Shown here in pieces: positions 8,664 to 16,710 of a DNA stretch of 36,787 bases (position 1 is the stretch's first letter; every line of letters starts with the position of its first letter). This DNA comes from Candidatus Dormiibacterota bacterium (GTDB lineage Bacteria > Chloroflexota > Dormibacteria > Aeolococcales > Aeolococcaceae), in contig PLZA01000032.1 in assembly GCA_003153505.1 (NCBI GenBank), positions 1 to 36,787 of the forward strand, written 5' to 3'. A program made the position numbers and the translations under genes. The notes under the pieces were generated by a model. The model saw only the letters and a list, made by a program, of their open reading frames with translations. It did not search any database and was not told where the DNA came from.

Positions 8664-8896
8664 TGGCTCTCGCATGCCGGTCCTCGGGTGAGAAGCGATC
8701 GCGTGCACCCACTCGCGGGACGCCTGCACCCGCGACGTGGGCGTCACCCCCCGACGCATGCGCACCTGACCTTTCTCGGTAACGGGCTCCGCTTGGCTCT
8801 GTACGCTGACGGTCGTTGAGCGACCACCACGTCGAGTCGAATCTCACGTTCTCACACGCGTCCGTGGAAGCCAGGGAGGCACGGTTCCAGCAGGGC

Positions 8897-8937
8897 TTTG
8901 CGGAAGCTCCTTCACGAGGCTCAGGAGCTTCCGCAAA
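8897..8937. repeat. Perfect 14-bp inverted repeat at a start codon
   Basis: TTTGCGGAAGCTCC (8897-8910) and GGAGCTTCCGCAAA (8924-8937) are perfect arms around a 13-nt loop. The arms cover the proposed TTG start (8898) and the first codons of the following gene. No U-run follows, so it is not a simple intrinsic terminator. It would form a very stable RNA hairpin able to block initiation, or could be a protein-binding palindrome. Confidence 0.75.
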
Positions 8938-9695
8938 TTCTGCTAGATCTGGACCCTAAGTTCGGCGGTCCGGTGCAGCATGACGACTTCCCCTCAGTTA
9001 CCCTCGGTTGGCTCCGAACGGCTGCCGTGCTCCAGTACCAAGCCGTCGTGACACTGCTCGCCCATCCAACCTGTGCAAGCGAGGCTGAACTACTTCTGCG
9101 CCCGCTCCTCGAATCCTTCGCGCACACCGTGTGGATCGACGAGGGAGTCGCCGGTGGAGGCAACCGTACAGCGCGCTGCTGCGCGGTGTGCCTCGAATTT
9201 GGCATCGCGCAATACCGGCTCGGTAGCCTGCCAGGAATGCGTGGGCTCGCGGCTCATGAACGAGAGGAGCTTGCGACGGGGATTAGAGAGCGCGTTGAGC
9301 AACTTCGTCAACTCCACGCTGCAGAAGGTTGCACATGCAGGGGGCGTAGGTACTCAGCCGCAAAGACTACGATTGATACCTTGTCCTCTATGGATGCTCG
9401 TTACGACGCCCTCTGTCAACAGTGGGACTGGTCGTCGAGTGGACTGCACGTGTTTGAGCCGAATCGAATGTACCGGCGCCTCCCAGACGGGAACGCGTTG
9501 ATCGGCGCACCGATTCGTCCCGGATGGCGAGCCACGATGCTTACGCTGGTAATCAACGTGCTATCGGAGCTGGGAAGCCGGACCCTGAGAGTGCAAGGCG
9601 TGGCGCCGGAAGCACAAGCACGGCTCACGTACTGGTCCGCCGAGTTCTTGGAGCGACCGCCCCTGCGCAATGCCTTGCGTGGCGAGTTCGAGTGA
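8898..9695 (+). CDS. DUF5677-like helical protein, unknown function
   Basis: A 265-residue protein from a TTG start; a ribosome-site-like GGGAGG lies about 20 nt upstream and no better start is in frame. The segment ASEAELLLRPLLESFAHTVWI (about residues 60-80) resembles the conserved helix of DUF5677-type proteins, a family often found in accessory regions and without a settled biochemical role. A Cys/Arg-rich stretch at about 93-98 and CTCRGRR at about 145 might bind metal. It is convergent with the minus-strand gene group 9792-12079. The strong hairpin over its first codons suggests post-transcriptional control. Family assignment is tentative. Confidence 0.55.
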   Translation: MRKLLHEAQELPQILLDLDPKFGGPVQHDDFPSVTLGWLRTAAVLQYQAVVTLLAHPTCASEAELLLRPLLESFAHTVWIDEGVAGGGNRTARCCAVCLEFGIAQYRLGSLPGMRGLAAHEREELATGIRERVEQLRQLHAAEGCTCRGRRYSAAKTTIDTLSSMDARYDALCQQWDWSSSGLHVFEPNRMYRRLPDGNALIGAPIRPGWRATMLTLVINVLSELGSRTLRVQGVAPEAQARLTYWSAEFLERPPLRNALRGEFE

Positions 9696-9791
9696 TCCGA
9701 GTCACCACATGTGTCAGCGCATTTCGCAGCGCGGCCTTCAACACGAACGCATCGAGACGCACACCCGACGCACTCCGGTACCGAGCGAATG

Positions 9792-10208
9792 CTAGGTCGG
9801 CGGTCCCCAAACTGACAGTGAGGTCTTCGATTCGTCTCGCGCCGTAGTGGCAGGGCGTCGCTGGTCTGCTGGAAGGTTCTCTTCCAGCTTGTCCAACAGA
9901 CGCTCCGCAAACGTGAGCAGTTCAGCCGCCCGATCCAGGTCTACCGTCCCGCGATGGTCACAGGCGAGGCCCTCATGGCAGAAGCTGTTGCGCGCTTTAC
10001 GGAGATTGTCGAACCCCTTGTACAGCGCTGGATCTGCGTCGCTCAGTCGCTGACCACCTAGAGACTGGGGGATAGCCTGCAGGTAGTCCCCGACCCGGAG
10101 TTGCCCCCCGAGCCACGACCACATCCCTTCCGGTACACCGTGCTTTGTGGCCAGCGCCGCGCAGGAAGCGGTCCCGCATGTCTCGACAGCGGCCAAGCCT
10201 AGAACCAT
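9792..10208 (-). CDS. HEPN-like protein with RN-x3-H motif (last gene of a four-gene group)
   Basis: 138 residues from an ATG at 10208. Residues 73-78 read RNSFCH inside NLRKARNSFCHEG, a good match to the HEPN RN-x3-H signature. A C-terminal amphipathic helix follows (LDRAAELLTFAERLLDKLEE). The frame stays open upstream of 10208 with protein-like sequence (LILDAWAALPDIG) but no ATG, GTG or TTG, so the true start may be non-standard or lost, or there is a frameshift at the junction with the upstream gene. It is the fourth minus-strand gene in a row, 41 bp after the stop of the gene before it. Predicted RNase-type or RNA-binding protein; activity not proven. Confidence 0.55.
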   Translation of the reverse strand: MVLGLAAVETCGTASCAALATKHGVPEGMWSWLGGQLRVGDYLQAIPQSLGGQRLSDADPALYKGFDNLRKARNSFCHEGLACDHRGTVDLDRAAELLTFAERLLDKLEENLPADQRRPATTARDESKTSLSVWGPPT

Positions 10209-10249
10209 GGCGGTCCCGATGTCCGGTAGCGCGGCCCATGCGTCAAGGA

Positions 10250-10816
10250 TTAGCTGACTCCATCGCGTGACCTGACTGGGGGCAGGGCCGCAATCTCCTC
10301 CCAGAAATCCGGATTGATCGTTACTAGGCTCGGCACTCGCCCATGCAACACCCCGAGATGTGGACTCGAAGGCAGCGGCTGACGATCGTCATTAAGGTAA
10401 GTCACTCGCCATGACATACCCCGGCGGGTGATCGGATGCACGAAGGGAGCGCGTCCTGCGACACGCAAGCGCGTAATGAGGTTATTGAGGGCTTGGATGG
10501 CAATCTCGAGGTACCACTCGTTCTCGTCGGTGTCCACAGTCACCTGCTGGATTTCGGCGATGCCCAGGGGCAAGCGAATCCCGGCCTCACGGTTTACGAA
10601 ATAGTCGAGGTGCTCTGGTGGCTCGAAAGCGCTTGCTGTGGCTGGGGCGATGCCATCCTCGGCCTCCGCCGCGAACTTCACCGCAACCTGTATCCCATCG
10701 ACAACCTCTGGCTGGAAAGAGAGCACCCTCGATGAGTTGGCTGTCACGAGCCGGAAGGGGAGGCGGAAGCAATATTGGGCAATCACGCGCGCCGTATCAA
10801 GCGGAGCCATCCGCAT
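10250..10816 (-). CDS. Hypothetical protein, third gene of the HEPN group
   Basis: 188 residues from the ATG at 10816 (another ATG at 10810), overlapping the end of the zinc-ribbon gene by about 20 bp; the overlap suggests coupling. A longer frame to 10867 is possible. Visible are a beta-rich N-terminal half (RLVTANSSRVLSFQPEVVDG) and a helical segment EIAIQALNNLITRLRVAG near the middle. The C-terminal part has LNDDRQPLPSSP and a Trp-containing end (NPDFWEEIAALPP). There is no signal peptide or membrane segment. The family is not recognised. Its place between two HEPN-type genes suggests a shared function. Confidence 0.55.
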   Translation of the reverse strand: MRMAPLDTARVIAQYCFRLPFRLVTANSSRVLSFQPEVVDGIQVAVKFAAEAEDGIAPATASAFEPPEHLDYFVNREAGIRLPLGIAEIQQVTVDTDENEWYLEIAIQALNNLITRLRVAGRAPFVHPITRRGMSWRVTYLNDDRQPLPSSPHLGVLHGRVPSLVTINPDFWEEIAALPPVRSRDGVS

Positions 10817-11120
10817 CGCCAGATGGACGTGGGATAGCACCCCGCTTCGCGGCCAGCCTGGCAGCAATGGCGTCGACCTCCTCGCGGTAGTTCAATTTGC
10901 GCGTCGGAACCAGAGCCTTGGCCGCGCACGCAGAGCACAGCGTGGGTGTAGGGACGATGGTCTTCCTGCCGGTGGCAGCGCGGTGCGTCTTGCGTGGATT
11001 GACCAGCTTGCCACAGCCGGGGCAGACGTACCCCGAGCGGGCGTGAATAGCGGTTCGGCCCTGCCATCCCGACGATTGTAGAACCGCCTCAGTCCGCCTT
11101 TGGCTCTCGGCGCTGATCAC
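10797..11120 (-). CDS. Small zinc-ribbon protein, second gene of the HEPN group
   Basis: 107 residues. Two CxxC knuckles, C33-PG-C36 and C62-SA-C65, form a four-Cys zinc ribbon, with basic residues between them (NPRKTHRAATGRKT). A helical, charged tail follows (NYREEVDAIAARLAAKRG). The start at 11120 lies 5 bp after the stop of the upstream gene (11126), so the two are probably co-transcribed. Zinc ribbons of this size bind nucleic acid or proteins; the role here is unknown. Confidence 0.55.
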   Translation of the reverse strand: MISAESQRRTEAVLQSSGWQGRTAIHARSGYVCPGCGKLVNPRKTHRAATGRKTIVPTPTLCSACAAKALVPTRKLNYREEVDAIAARLAAKRGAIPRPSGDADGSA

Positions 11121-11125
11121 CCGAG

Positions 11126-12079
11126 CTATTGCTCGGCATCGTGGCGCGGAATCTGATGCAGGATGAAATCGGGTGGTCGATCGTTAGTTGAGTTGCTCAC
11201 GTGGTGCGGCCAGTCCCTCGGGATCAGATCGAGAAGCATGGCCATGCCCTGCGGAGCTGGCCCGAAGCGCGCCAGAAGATCGGCGATGAAGCCGTACATG
11301 GCGTCGAGTGCCTTGAGCATGTCACCCACAATCCCGACGTGGATGTGTCCAGCGAGGCGCACATCCCAGTCGACATCCGGAGTTAGACCGTTGGGCCGCA
11401 CGAAGATGCGTACCACTGGGTCTCCGGGGTGTGGCTCGCGCGCACCGAAGTAGACAAAGTCATACCCGTGGAGTCCCTGCGACCCTGCGCGCGCTGCGTC
11501 CTCTTCACAGTCGACGAAGCGATCGGGCGGGATCGGAACCTCGATGTCGTAGTACTCGGTGACGGCATTGAGCAGGTGAATGGTCTGGTGCTTGTCCACA
11601 TCGTTGAGCACCATCAAGTGCTCCAAGGGATGAAACACTCCCGGAGGTCGTGGGTGGAACGGCTGGCTTTGCCTGACGATGGCCGCGTCCTCGGTGGTCA
11701 TGTGTTTCCAGTTGGCGTTGTCTTTCCACCTTTTCTCATCGAGTACGATTGGGTACTGAATCGCCCTGATTACGCTGCGGTCGACCGGAACGACGCCGCG
11801 TGAGTGCCGCAACGCGAGTTGCCACGCGAGGTGATTGATCGCGGAACGCAGGTTGTGCAATGCGTCGCCGAGCATGAGCGTCCAGTCGTCCGAGATCGTG
11901 ATCACGCGGTCGATCTCAAAAACCACTGCGCGTCCCGCAGCATCGTATCGACGTCGTAGCGGGATCACATATGGATCAGGGCTGCCAGCCTCCCAGACCT
12001 CCTTCCGGAGTGCATTGACGAGCGCCTCGCAGCGCCGAAGTTTGGCCCAGGCTCCCGTGAGGTCGACGTTGTACGGCAT
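11126..12079 (-). CDS. Helical protein with HNLRSAINH motif, first gene of the HEPN group
   Basis: 317 residues from the ATG at 12079, which follows GGAAGGGGGA; the longer open frame to 12310 runs into an integrase relic and is rejected. The N-terminal 90 residues are helical and carry GDALHNLRSAINHLAWQL, with R78-x4-H83, which resembles a HEPN-type helix pair but has Ser in place of the usual Asn after Arg. The rest is mixed, with many His, Asp and Trp residues (HPLEHLMVLNDVDKHQTIH), and may be a second domain. Proteins with an LHNLRSALDH-like helix are common as hypotheticals in soil bacteria. It leads a tight minus-strand group (11126/11120, 10816/10797, 10208). Function unknown; RNA-related activity is inferred from the motif only. 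Confidence 0.6.
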   Translation of the reverse strand: MPYNVDLTGAWAKLRRCEALVNALRKEVWEAGSPDPYVIPLRRRYDAAGRAVVFEIDRVITISDDWTLMLGDALHNLRSAINHLAWQLALRHSRGVVPVDRSVIRAIQYPIVLDEKRWKDNANWKHMTTEDAAIVRQSQPFHPRPPGVFHPLEHLMVLNDVDKHQTIHLLNAVTEYYDIEVPIPPDRFVDCEEDAARAGSQGLHGYDFVYFGAREPHPGDPVVRIFVRPNGLTPDVDWDVRLAGHIHVGIVGDMLKALDAMYGFIADLLARFGPAPQGMAMLLDLIPRDWPHHVSNSTNDRPPDFILHQIPRHDAEQ

Positions 12080-12224
12080 GGCTTCCCCCTTCCAGTCGCG
12101 ACCGAATAGGGTTGGGACAGTACACCTCGAAGAGTGTCGCCGTCTCTGTCGCCGTGCCTTCACCCCGATCTCAGACAACCACCCGACTAGATGGGTCGCT
12201 ACGCATTCGGAGACGGATGGCCGC

Positions 12225-12430
12225 TCACTGTGACGACTTTCGCCGAAGCACCTCTGCGAGCCGCTCAGCTGCAGCCTCCCCAAGACCCGGAACCACGTGG
12301 GTGTACACATCCAAGGTCAGCGCCACGGTGGAGTGCCCCAGACGCTCACTCACCACTTTCGGGTTTCGGCCGCAGAGAGCACCGCCCTAAGATGCCCCTG
12401 GGCAGCGGGCCAGCGGAGGTCGTGCCGTCA
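12225..12430 (-). pseudogene. Tyrosine integrase C-terminal relic, frameshifted
   Basis: Reading right to left, HDLRWPAAQGHLRAVLS (HxxR box; H-D-L-R at 12413-12424) is in one frame. PKVVSERLGHSTVALTLD, then VYTHVVPG and EAAAERLAEVL to a stop at 12225, is in the next. Together they give the H-x-x-R, LGH and catalytic Tyr (VYTHV) of a phage-type integrase, with a frame change near 12357-12366 and nothing recognisable of the N-terminal two thirds. It is a dead remnant of a third recombinase, distinct in sequence from the two at 142 and 2196. Confidence 0.8.
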
Positions 12431-13236
12431 GGATCCCCCAGTGGGCATCATCAGGTGCCTCAAGTGCTACGTCGCTCGCGAGATATGTCCGACTTGGACA
12501 CGCCCTTCTGCCTGCGCCGAACCATGTAAATCCCGGTCGGCTCATACCGTGAGCTCATCCCTCGAGCTGCACTCGCCGCAGCGGCTTCACAAACAATAGA
12601 AGCATCACCAGAAAATCCGGCCGAGCCTGTAGGCCCATGGGAAGGATGGACGGCACCCATCACCGCAACGTCTCGATGAACTTGGTCCGGAGAAAGGGCG
12701 CGTGAGGCGGGTCGGGATCGGACCCCGTCGACTCACAGGAAACGCATCGGTAGTGACCGAGGGCCAGTTCGGTGATGCCTGTCGGCCCTCCTCAGCGAAC
12801 CCGGGCGGGTTGCGAGTGCCGTCCCCGATAGCAGCGAGCTACAGCCGATCTGACGCTGTTGTCACAAGCTGCATACGGGGCATCCCCTAGCGGGCGTCCC
12901 GGGCGCATCGAAATCGGCTTCGTCGGGGGTGCCGGCATCAAGCCGCCCGCGCAGAATGGTCTCCGCGTGAGCGGTTTCGTGTTGATCGCCTTGGAACGAC
13001 GTCTTCGAATTCACGGTTTCAGCCTCGACCCGAGCGCGGTGATTGAACGTCCCGCATCGGTTTCGCGGAGTGACTGCTTCGAGAGAAGGCGTCGTCGAGC
13101 TGGGCATGCAACCGCTCCACGAACGCGGGGTCTGGCTCGATTGCCGCGTGAGCCTCTCGACCCTGAAAAGCTCGATGGGAACAGCTACGGATCGGAGCCA
13201 GGGCCGCGATGCTTGAGGTCGCGGAGCGGGTCACCC
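12431..13236. other. Gene-poor stretch between integrase relic and tRNA remnant
   Basis: About 800 bp with open frames on both strands but no recognisable domain, ribosome site or codon pattern. One short minus-strand piece (12540-12470, EPTGIYMVRRRQKGVSKSD) is protein-like and could be decayed element DNA. Confidence 0.35.
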
Positions 13237-13275
13237 CCGACCAGTTCAACGCTCTGACCACTGAGCTACGGAGGC
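13237..13275 (-). tRNA. tRNA 5' half, tRNA-Thr(GGU)-like (attachment-site remnant)
   Basis: On the minus strand: acceptor GCCTCCG, TA, D-stem GCTC, D-loop AGTGGTCA, D-stem GAGC, G26, then anticodon stem TTGAA and a loop starting CTGGT (anticodon GGT). The expected 3' stem (TTCAA), variable loop, T-arm and acceptor end (CGGAGGC) do not follow. The break falls at the anticodon, as at an integrase crossover. It is not a working gene. Confidence 0.6.
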
Positions 13276-13581
13276 TTGGGAGAACGAGCACCGACCGGGC
13301 GGGGTGCGTCCTGAGAACATCGGGCCGTAGCGAGCAGGAAGGCGCCGGCTGGCAGCAACTTGCTGCTCCGGGCGGGCCAAGGATCGAGGATTCGCTATTG
13401 TGCCGATCGCGTCAAGCGTGCTCGATCTCGGCTCGGCAAGCTCGGCAGGCAGGCCGGAGCTGGAACGGCCGAGGGCGCTCGGCGCGGCTCGGCCACGGCT
13501 AGAGAGCCGAGGCAGGCTCGACCCGGCAGTCCAGACGCAAATATCGAACGGGCGTTCGCAATCGGATCTAGAGTACGTAAC

Positions 13582-14500
13582 GTGCCTCGCCTCGCATTCC
13601 TCTTCGGAGCTGGGGCCAGCTTTGGAGCTCGTGGTGTGCTCCCGCACTGTCCTCCACTAGGCAAGGATCTGTATGACGAGCTAAGGCAAAGCTTCCCGGA
13701 GACATGGGGCAACTTCCCGCCCGAGTTGGCAAGTCGCTTCAAGAGGGATTTCGAAACGGGTATGGACGCACTATGGCGGCGGGACAGCCAGGAGCAGAGC
13801 CAGCCCTTGGCGGAAATCGGCCGCTACTTTGCTCGATTCCGCCCGGACCCATCGGAGCCAAGTTGCTACATGCGATTGATTCGACTCCTCGCCTCATTCA
13901 ATTTGATCGACGCGTGCGGCTTTGCAACGCTGAACTACGACTGCCTCCTGGATCTCGACCTGCACTCGGCCAACATCGGGTACCACGACGGTGCGAGACG
14001 TGGACCCTTCAAACACACTAGATCAGTTCCGCTGTGGAAGCTCCACGGGGCGTCCAACGCCTTACCGGGTATCGGCACGAACACATTCACCGGAACTAGA
14101 TTTCACGGAATCAGTGGCGAGATCTTTAGCGGTCCTGTCCGATACGTTACGCCAGGGGAGGCGATTGCAAACTACGACAACGATGGACTTCCCCCGATGC
14201 TCAGCCTCTACGCCCCCTGGAAAGCCAACCTATGTTGCAAAGGAGGCCATAGAAACAATTCGTCGTAATTGGGAGAGTTGGGTCCGACAGAGCGATGTAG
14301 TGATCGTAATAGGAGCCCGTGTTCTCCATCAGGACGGACACATCTACCGCCCTCTAAAGAAGGCGCGTGGCGACATTTGGTACATCGGTAACCGTCGCCA
14401 CTTTCAACCCCCGCGACGGTTTGAACTGCTTGGCGAGCGATTCGATGAAGCGCTCGATGGCGGATTGAGGAAACGGCTCGCGTCACTAGCGCGCTGGTGA
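13582..14500 (+). pseudogene. SIR2-like family protein interrupted by one frameshift
   Basis: Two frames joined give a ~306-residue SIR2-type protein. Frame 1 from the GTG at 13582 has LFGAGASFGARG (NAD-binding GAGAS loop), TLNYDCLLD (the T-x-N-Y-D motif) and WKLHG. It then leaves the family at the run CCCCC (14213-14217). One extra C there would join it to the second frame, APPGKPTYVAKEAIETIRR, then VVIVIGARVLHQDGHIY (typical SIR2 IGxS-like strand) and the C-terminus at 14500. SIR2 domains in accessory regions often cleave NAD+ in antiphage systems. The break is at a homopolymer, so sequencing error, recent inactivation or phase variation are all possible. The upstream open frame (13360-13581) is Arg-rich and unlikely to be coding. 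Confidence 0.7.
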
Positions 14501-14699
14501 GCGAGTGGGACGCGCCCAGGCAACAACCCGACGTTAGGCGGCGTACTGGACCGCGAGCGGACGAACTTTCAGCAACCAACAAGTCGGATGCGATGTGCGT
14601 CCCCAGTGAGCGCGTGCACGGTTCTGTGTGTACGCGGGTCGATTGCTGCCCCCGCCGGGTGGGCGAGGGAGCTGGAAACGCTATTCTTGGAGCGAACGC

Positions 14700-14813
14700 G
14701 TCAAGCTGGTCTCGATCTCCCGAGCGGGTGGCTCGGCGGGAGCGTCCAGGGACGTAATCGTGGCGAGCAGCAAGCGGGTCCAGCCATCTAGCGTCGAGGA
14801 CGATCGATCGCCC
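14700..14813. repeat. Diverged direct duplicate of 15496-15611 (gene fragment)
   Basis: This stretch and 15496-15611 share order and spacing throughout, with the clearest identity at CGAGCAGCAAGCGG and GATCGCCC. On the minus strand it encodes TRLLLATITSLDAPAE and then REIETSLTRSLQE before a stop, matching RLLLVTLSSLEARPRR and DIEARFDAVL of the small gene at 15427. The two copies flank the lipoprotein gene, so the small gene was duplicated and this copy is truncated. Confidence 0.6.
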
Positions 14814-14836
14814 TTGAGCGTGGAAAGGTGCCCGGT

Positions 14837-15430
14837 TTAGAGACCTGCATGGTCCACGCCGTATACCGCTTGGGCCTTGGTGAATTGACCCCCATACGGG
14901 GAATCAAGCTGCGCGATCAAAGCGTTCCGCGAGAACGGCGAGGTGGCGAGATACGTCTTGGCCGCCAAAACCGCTTGAGCATTCCAGTCGACGCCCTGGG
15001 AATCGACACCATAGGTCGCATCTGCCTTGGAGTATTGACCCCCGTACGGGGAATCAAGCTGTGCAATCAAACCTGCTCTCGACCACCCGTTCCCCTCGCT
15101 GAGATATTGCGCGGCTTCCGCAGCAGCATTGGCCTGACCGGCCGTAACGTCCGGGGCCGGCACGGGGGTCGGCACCGCGGCGGCGCCAGCGGTAGGCGAG
15201 CACAGCGAGGGTATCTCCTTGGCCTGCGTGGCGCACGAGAAGGGATCCGCAGGGTTATAGGGCGCATTGTCGACGGGGCCGGGTGTCCCCGTGTACACCG
15301 GATCCAGGTTCGGGTCTGTCGTCTGATGTGGTGGCCCAGTCGGGGCGGATGCCGCGTTGATATTGGCCGCACCGCATCCAGCAACCAAGCCGACGAGTGC
15401 GGTGCCAATGACCAATCGAATCGAAGTCAT
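14837..15430 (-). CDS. Ltp-type lipoprotein with two HTH-like Ltp repeats
   Basis: 197 residues. A lipoprotein signal (residues 1-19) ends in a lipobox, LVAG-C19, so the protein should be anchored to the outer face of the membrane. A Pro/Thr-rich linker (about 28-100) is followed by two tandem ~46-residue repeats (about 101-147 and 150-197), each with the hallmark LIAQLDSPYGGQ(Y/F)(S/T)KA and a final YGVD. This is the host-cell-surface lipoprotein (Ltp, PF07553-type) repeat. The streptococcal phage TP-J34 member blocks entry of phage DNA. The start overlaps the stop of the upstream small gene (ATGA at 15427-15430), so the two are coupled. A prophage or defence role is likely from the family; other surface roles are possible. 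Confidence 0.8.
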   Translation of the reverse strand: MTSIRLVIGTALVGLVAGCGAANINAASAPTGPPHQTTDPNLDPVYTGTPGPVDNAPYNPADPFSCATQAKEIPSLCSPTAGAAAVPTPVPAPDVTAGQANAAAEAAQYLSEGNGWSRAGLIAQLDSPYGGQYSKADATYGVDSQGVDWNAQAVLAAKTYLATSPFSRNALIAQLDSPYGGQFTKAQAVYGVDHAGL

Positions 15431-15735
15431 CGTGCATCTCCCCTTCCTAAGGCGGCCTGGATCCGCTCTGATAGTGAGTATGCGCTCAGTACCGCGTCAA
15501 ACCGGGCTTCGATGTCGCCAGTCGAGCGTCGGGGGCGAGCTTCCAGGCTCGAAAGCGTGACGAGCAGCAAGCGGACGCAGGCTGCGGGGACCCGAGGTCG
15601 ATAGATCGCCCGTCTCGCGTTTCGCGTGGCTGCGTCAACGCTCGGCCCGTGCGGACCCCGCTTGTCTCCGCCACACTTGATCGAAGTGGCCACGACGCCC
15701 CCGAATGAGCTGATGAGTCGGCTCCCACCTATCAC
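15427..15735 (-). CDS. Small protein coupled to the Ltp-type lipoprotein
   Basis: Up to 102 residues; an in-frame GTG at 15693 gives about 88 and avoids most of the overlap with the divergent gene at 15713. The C-terminal ~60 residues look coding: a helix ACVRLLLVTLSSLEARP and a second helix DIEARFDAVLSAYSLSERIQ. This part is duplicated at 14700-14813. Its TGA overlaps the lipoprotein ATG. No family is recognised; it may be a cytoplasmic partner or regulator of the lipoprotein. Confidence 0.5.
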   Translation of the reverse strand: MIGGSRLISSFGGVVATSIKCGGDKRGPHGPSVDAATRNARRAIYRPRVPAACVRLLLVTLSSLEARPRRSTGDIEARFDAVLSAYSLSERIQAALGRGDAR

Positions 15736-16597
15736 ACGAGCTACGGTTCGGGACTTCCTAACCTACCTCCGCGAGGAAATAGCTCTCAACGAACTGAGCG
15801 TACAAGGCGTCGATCGACTTTCAGGAGCCGTCGCGCTGCACAAGTGGACGTTAGAAGCCGATGAAATCCTCAATACCAAGAGATCACCGGAGAAGATTGC
15901 CGAGGACGAAAAGGATGCCCACCGGGTTGCCAAGGTCGCGCAAGCTGCCGTCGATTCCGACTTCGCAACTCTCAACGCTCACATGCTCGTTGCGTGTTGG
16001 GGAGCACTTGAGAGCTTCAGCGAAGACGTGGTGGTTGCAATGCTCCGAGACAAGCCCGATCTCCTCACCCAAGCCGTCGAGAAGGGGCCTCCGGTTTCGA
16101 CAATCAAGATTCCGCTCGCGGAGTATGTCCAGATGAGCCAGGACGACATGTTGCGACGCATCGTCCGCGATGCGGCGCAGGCGTCAAAAGCAAGTCTTCA
16201 GTCCGGGAGGTCACGCCTTGAAGCCGTCCTTGAGATGTTCGACCTCGCTGGGCCTACGGAGGCTTCGACCTCCACCAAGCTCTTTGAGATGCATCAGATT
16301 CGCAATGTCATCATCCACCGTCGATCGATCGCGGACGACCGCTTCGTGCGTCATTGCGCTCATCTCGGGTACAAGCGATGCGACAAGGTAGCCCTAACGC
16401 CGAAAACCGTCTTCGAGTATGTCCAGGCGATTGTCAACTACGTTACTAGCCTCATACAACACCTAAGTGAAAGCCTCGAGAACGCTGACCAGTCGAACTA
16501 CGAAGGACCAAAGGAAGCACCCACAACCAAGGCAACCACGGCTCGCACGCGCAGAAAACGAGGAACGGGCCACGCCTCAACACGACCAAAGGAATAA
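15713..16597 (+). CDS. HEPN-like protein with RN-x3-H motif (RiboL-PSP/MAE-type look)
   Basis: 294 residues from the ATG at 15713; starts at GTG 15686 or further left to 15626 are possible, and no ribosome site decides. It is mostly helical. Residues 197-202 read RNVIIH in FEMHQIRNVIIHRRS, followed by ADDRFV, the arrangement seen in HEPN-type proteins where RNxxxH is followed by a short turn and a final helix. An upstream helix (about 85-115, MLVACWGALESFSEDVVVAML) fits the first helices of the same fold. The C-terminal 40 residues are a Lys/Arg/Thr-rich tail (TARTRRKRGTG) that could contact RNA. It is divergent from the Ltp-type gene pair. Predicted RNase or RNA-binding function by motif only. 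Confidence 0.6.
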   Translation: MSRLPPITRATVRDFLTYLREEIALNELSVQGVDRLSGAVALHKWTLEADEILNTKRSPEKIAEDEKDAHRVAKVAQAAVDSDFATLNAHMLVACWGALESFSEDVVVAMLRDKPDLLTQAVEKGPPVSTIKIPLAEYVQMSQDDMLRRIVRDAAQASKASLQSGRSRLEAVLEMFDLAGPTEASTSTKLFEMHQIRNVIIHRRSIADDRFVRHCAHLGYKRCDKVALTPKTVFEYVQAIVNYVTSLIQHLSESLENADQSNYEGPKEAPTTKATTARTRRKRGTGHASTRPKE

Positions 16598-16710
16598 GAG
16601 GAGCGAACCGGCGCCGCATACGGTCCGCCCCCGAGTTGGCGTTGTTGAGTGAGGACGAGCCGTGCGACTGCGGCGACCCGCCCTCACTTCTCACGGAGGA
16701 CGACCCGTAC

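Noticed and set aside
8897..8937. Intrinsic terminator for the Kelch gene
   Set aside because: The hairpin is strong but has no U-run on either strand, lies 230 bp past the stop and covers the next gene's start.
12080..12310. N-terminal extension of the 11126 gene to 394 residues
   Set aside because: The strong ribosome site is before 12079, and the extension overlaps the integrase relic in a different frame.
13237..13275. Group I intron interrupting a tRNA at the anticodon
   Set aside because: The 3' tRNA half is not found in the following several hundred bases and no intron core is visible, so an attachment-site remnant is the simpler reading.
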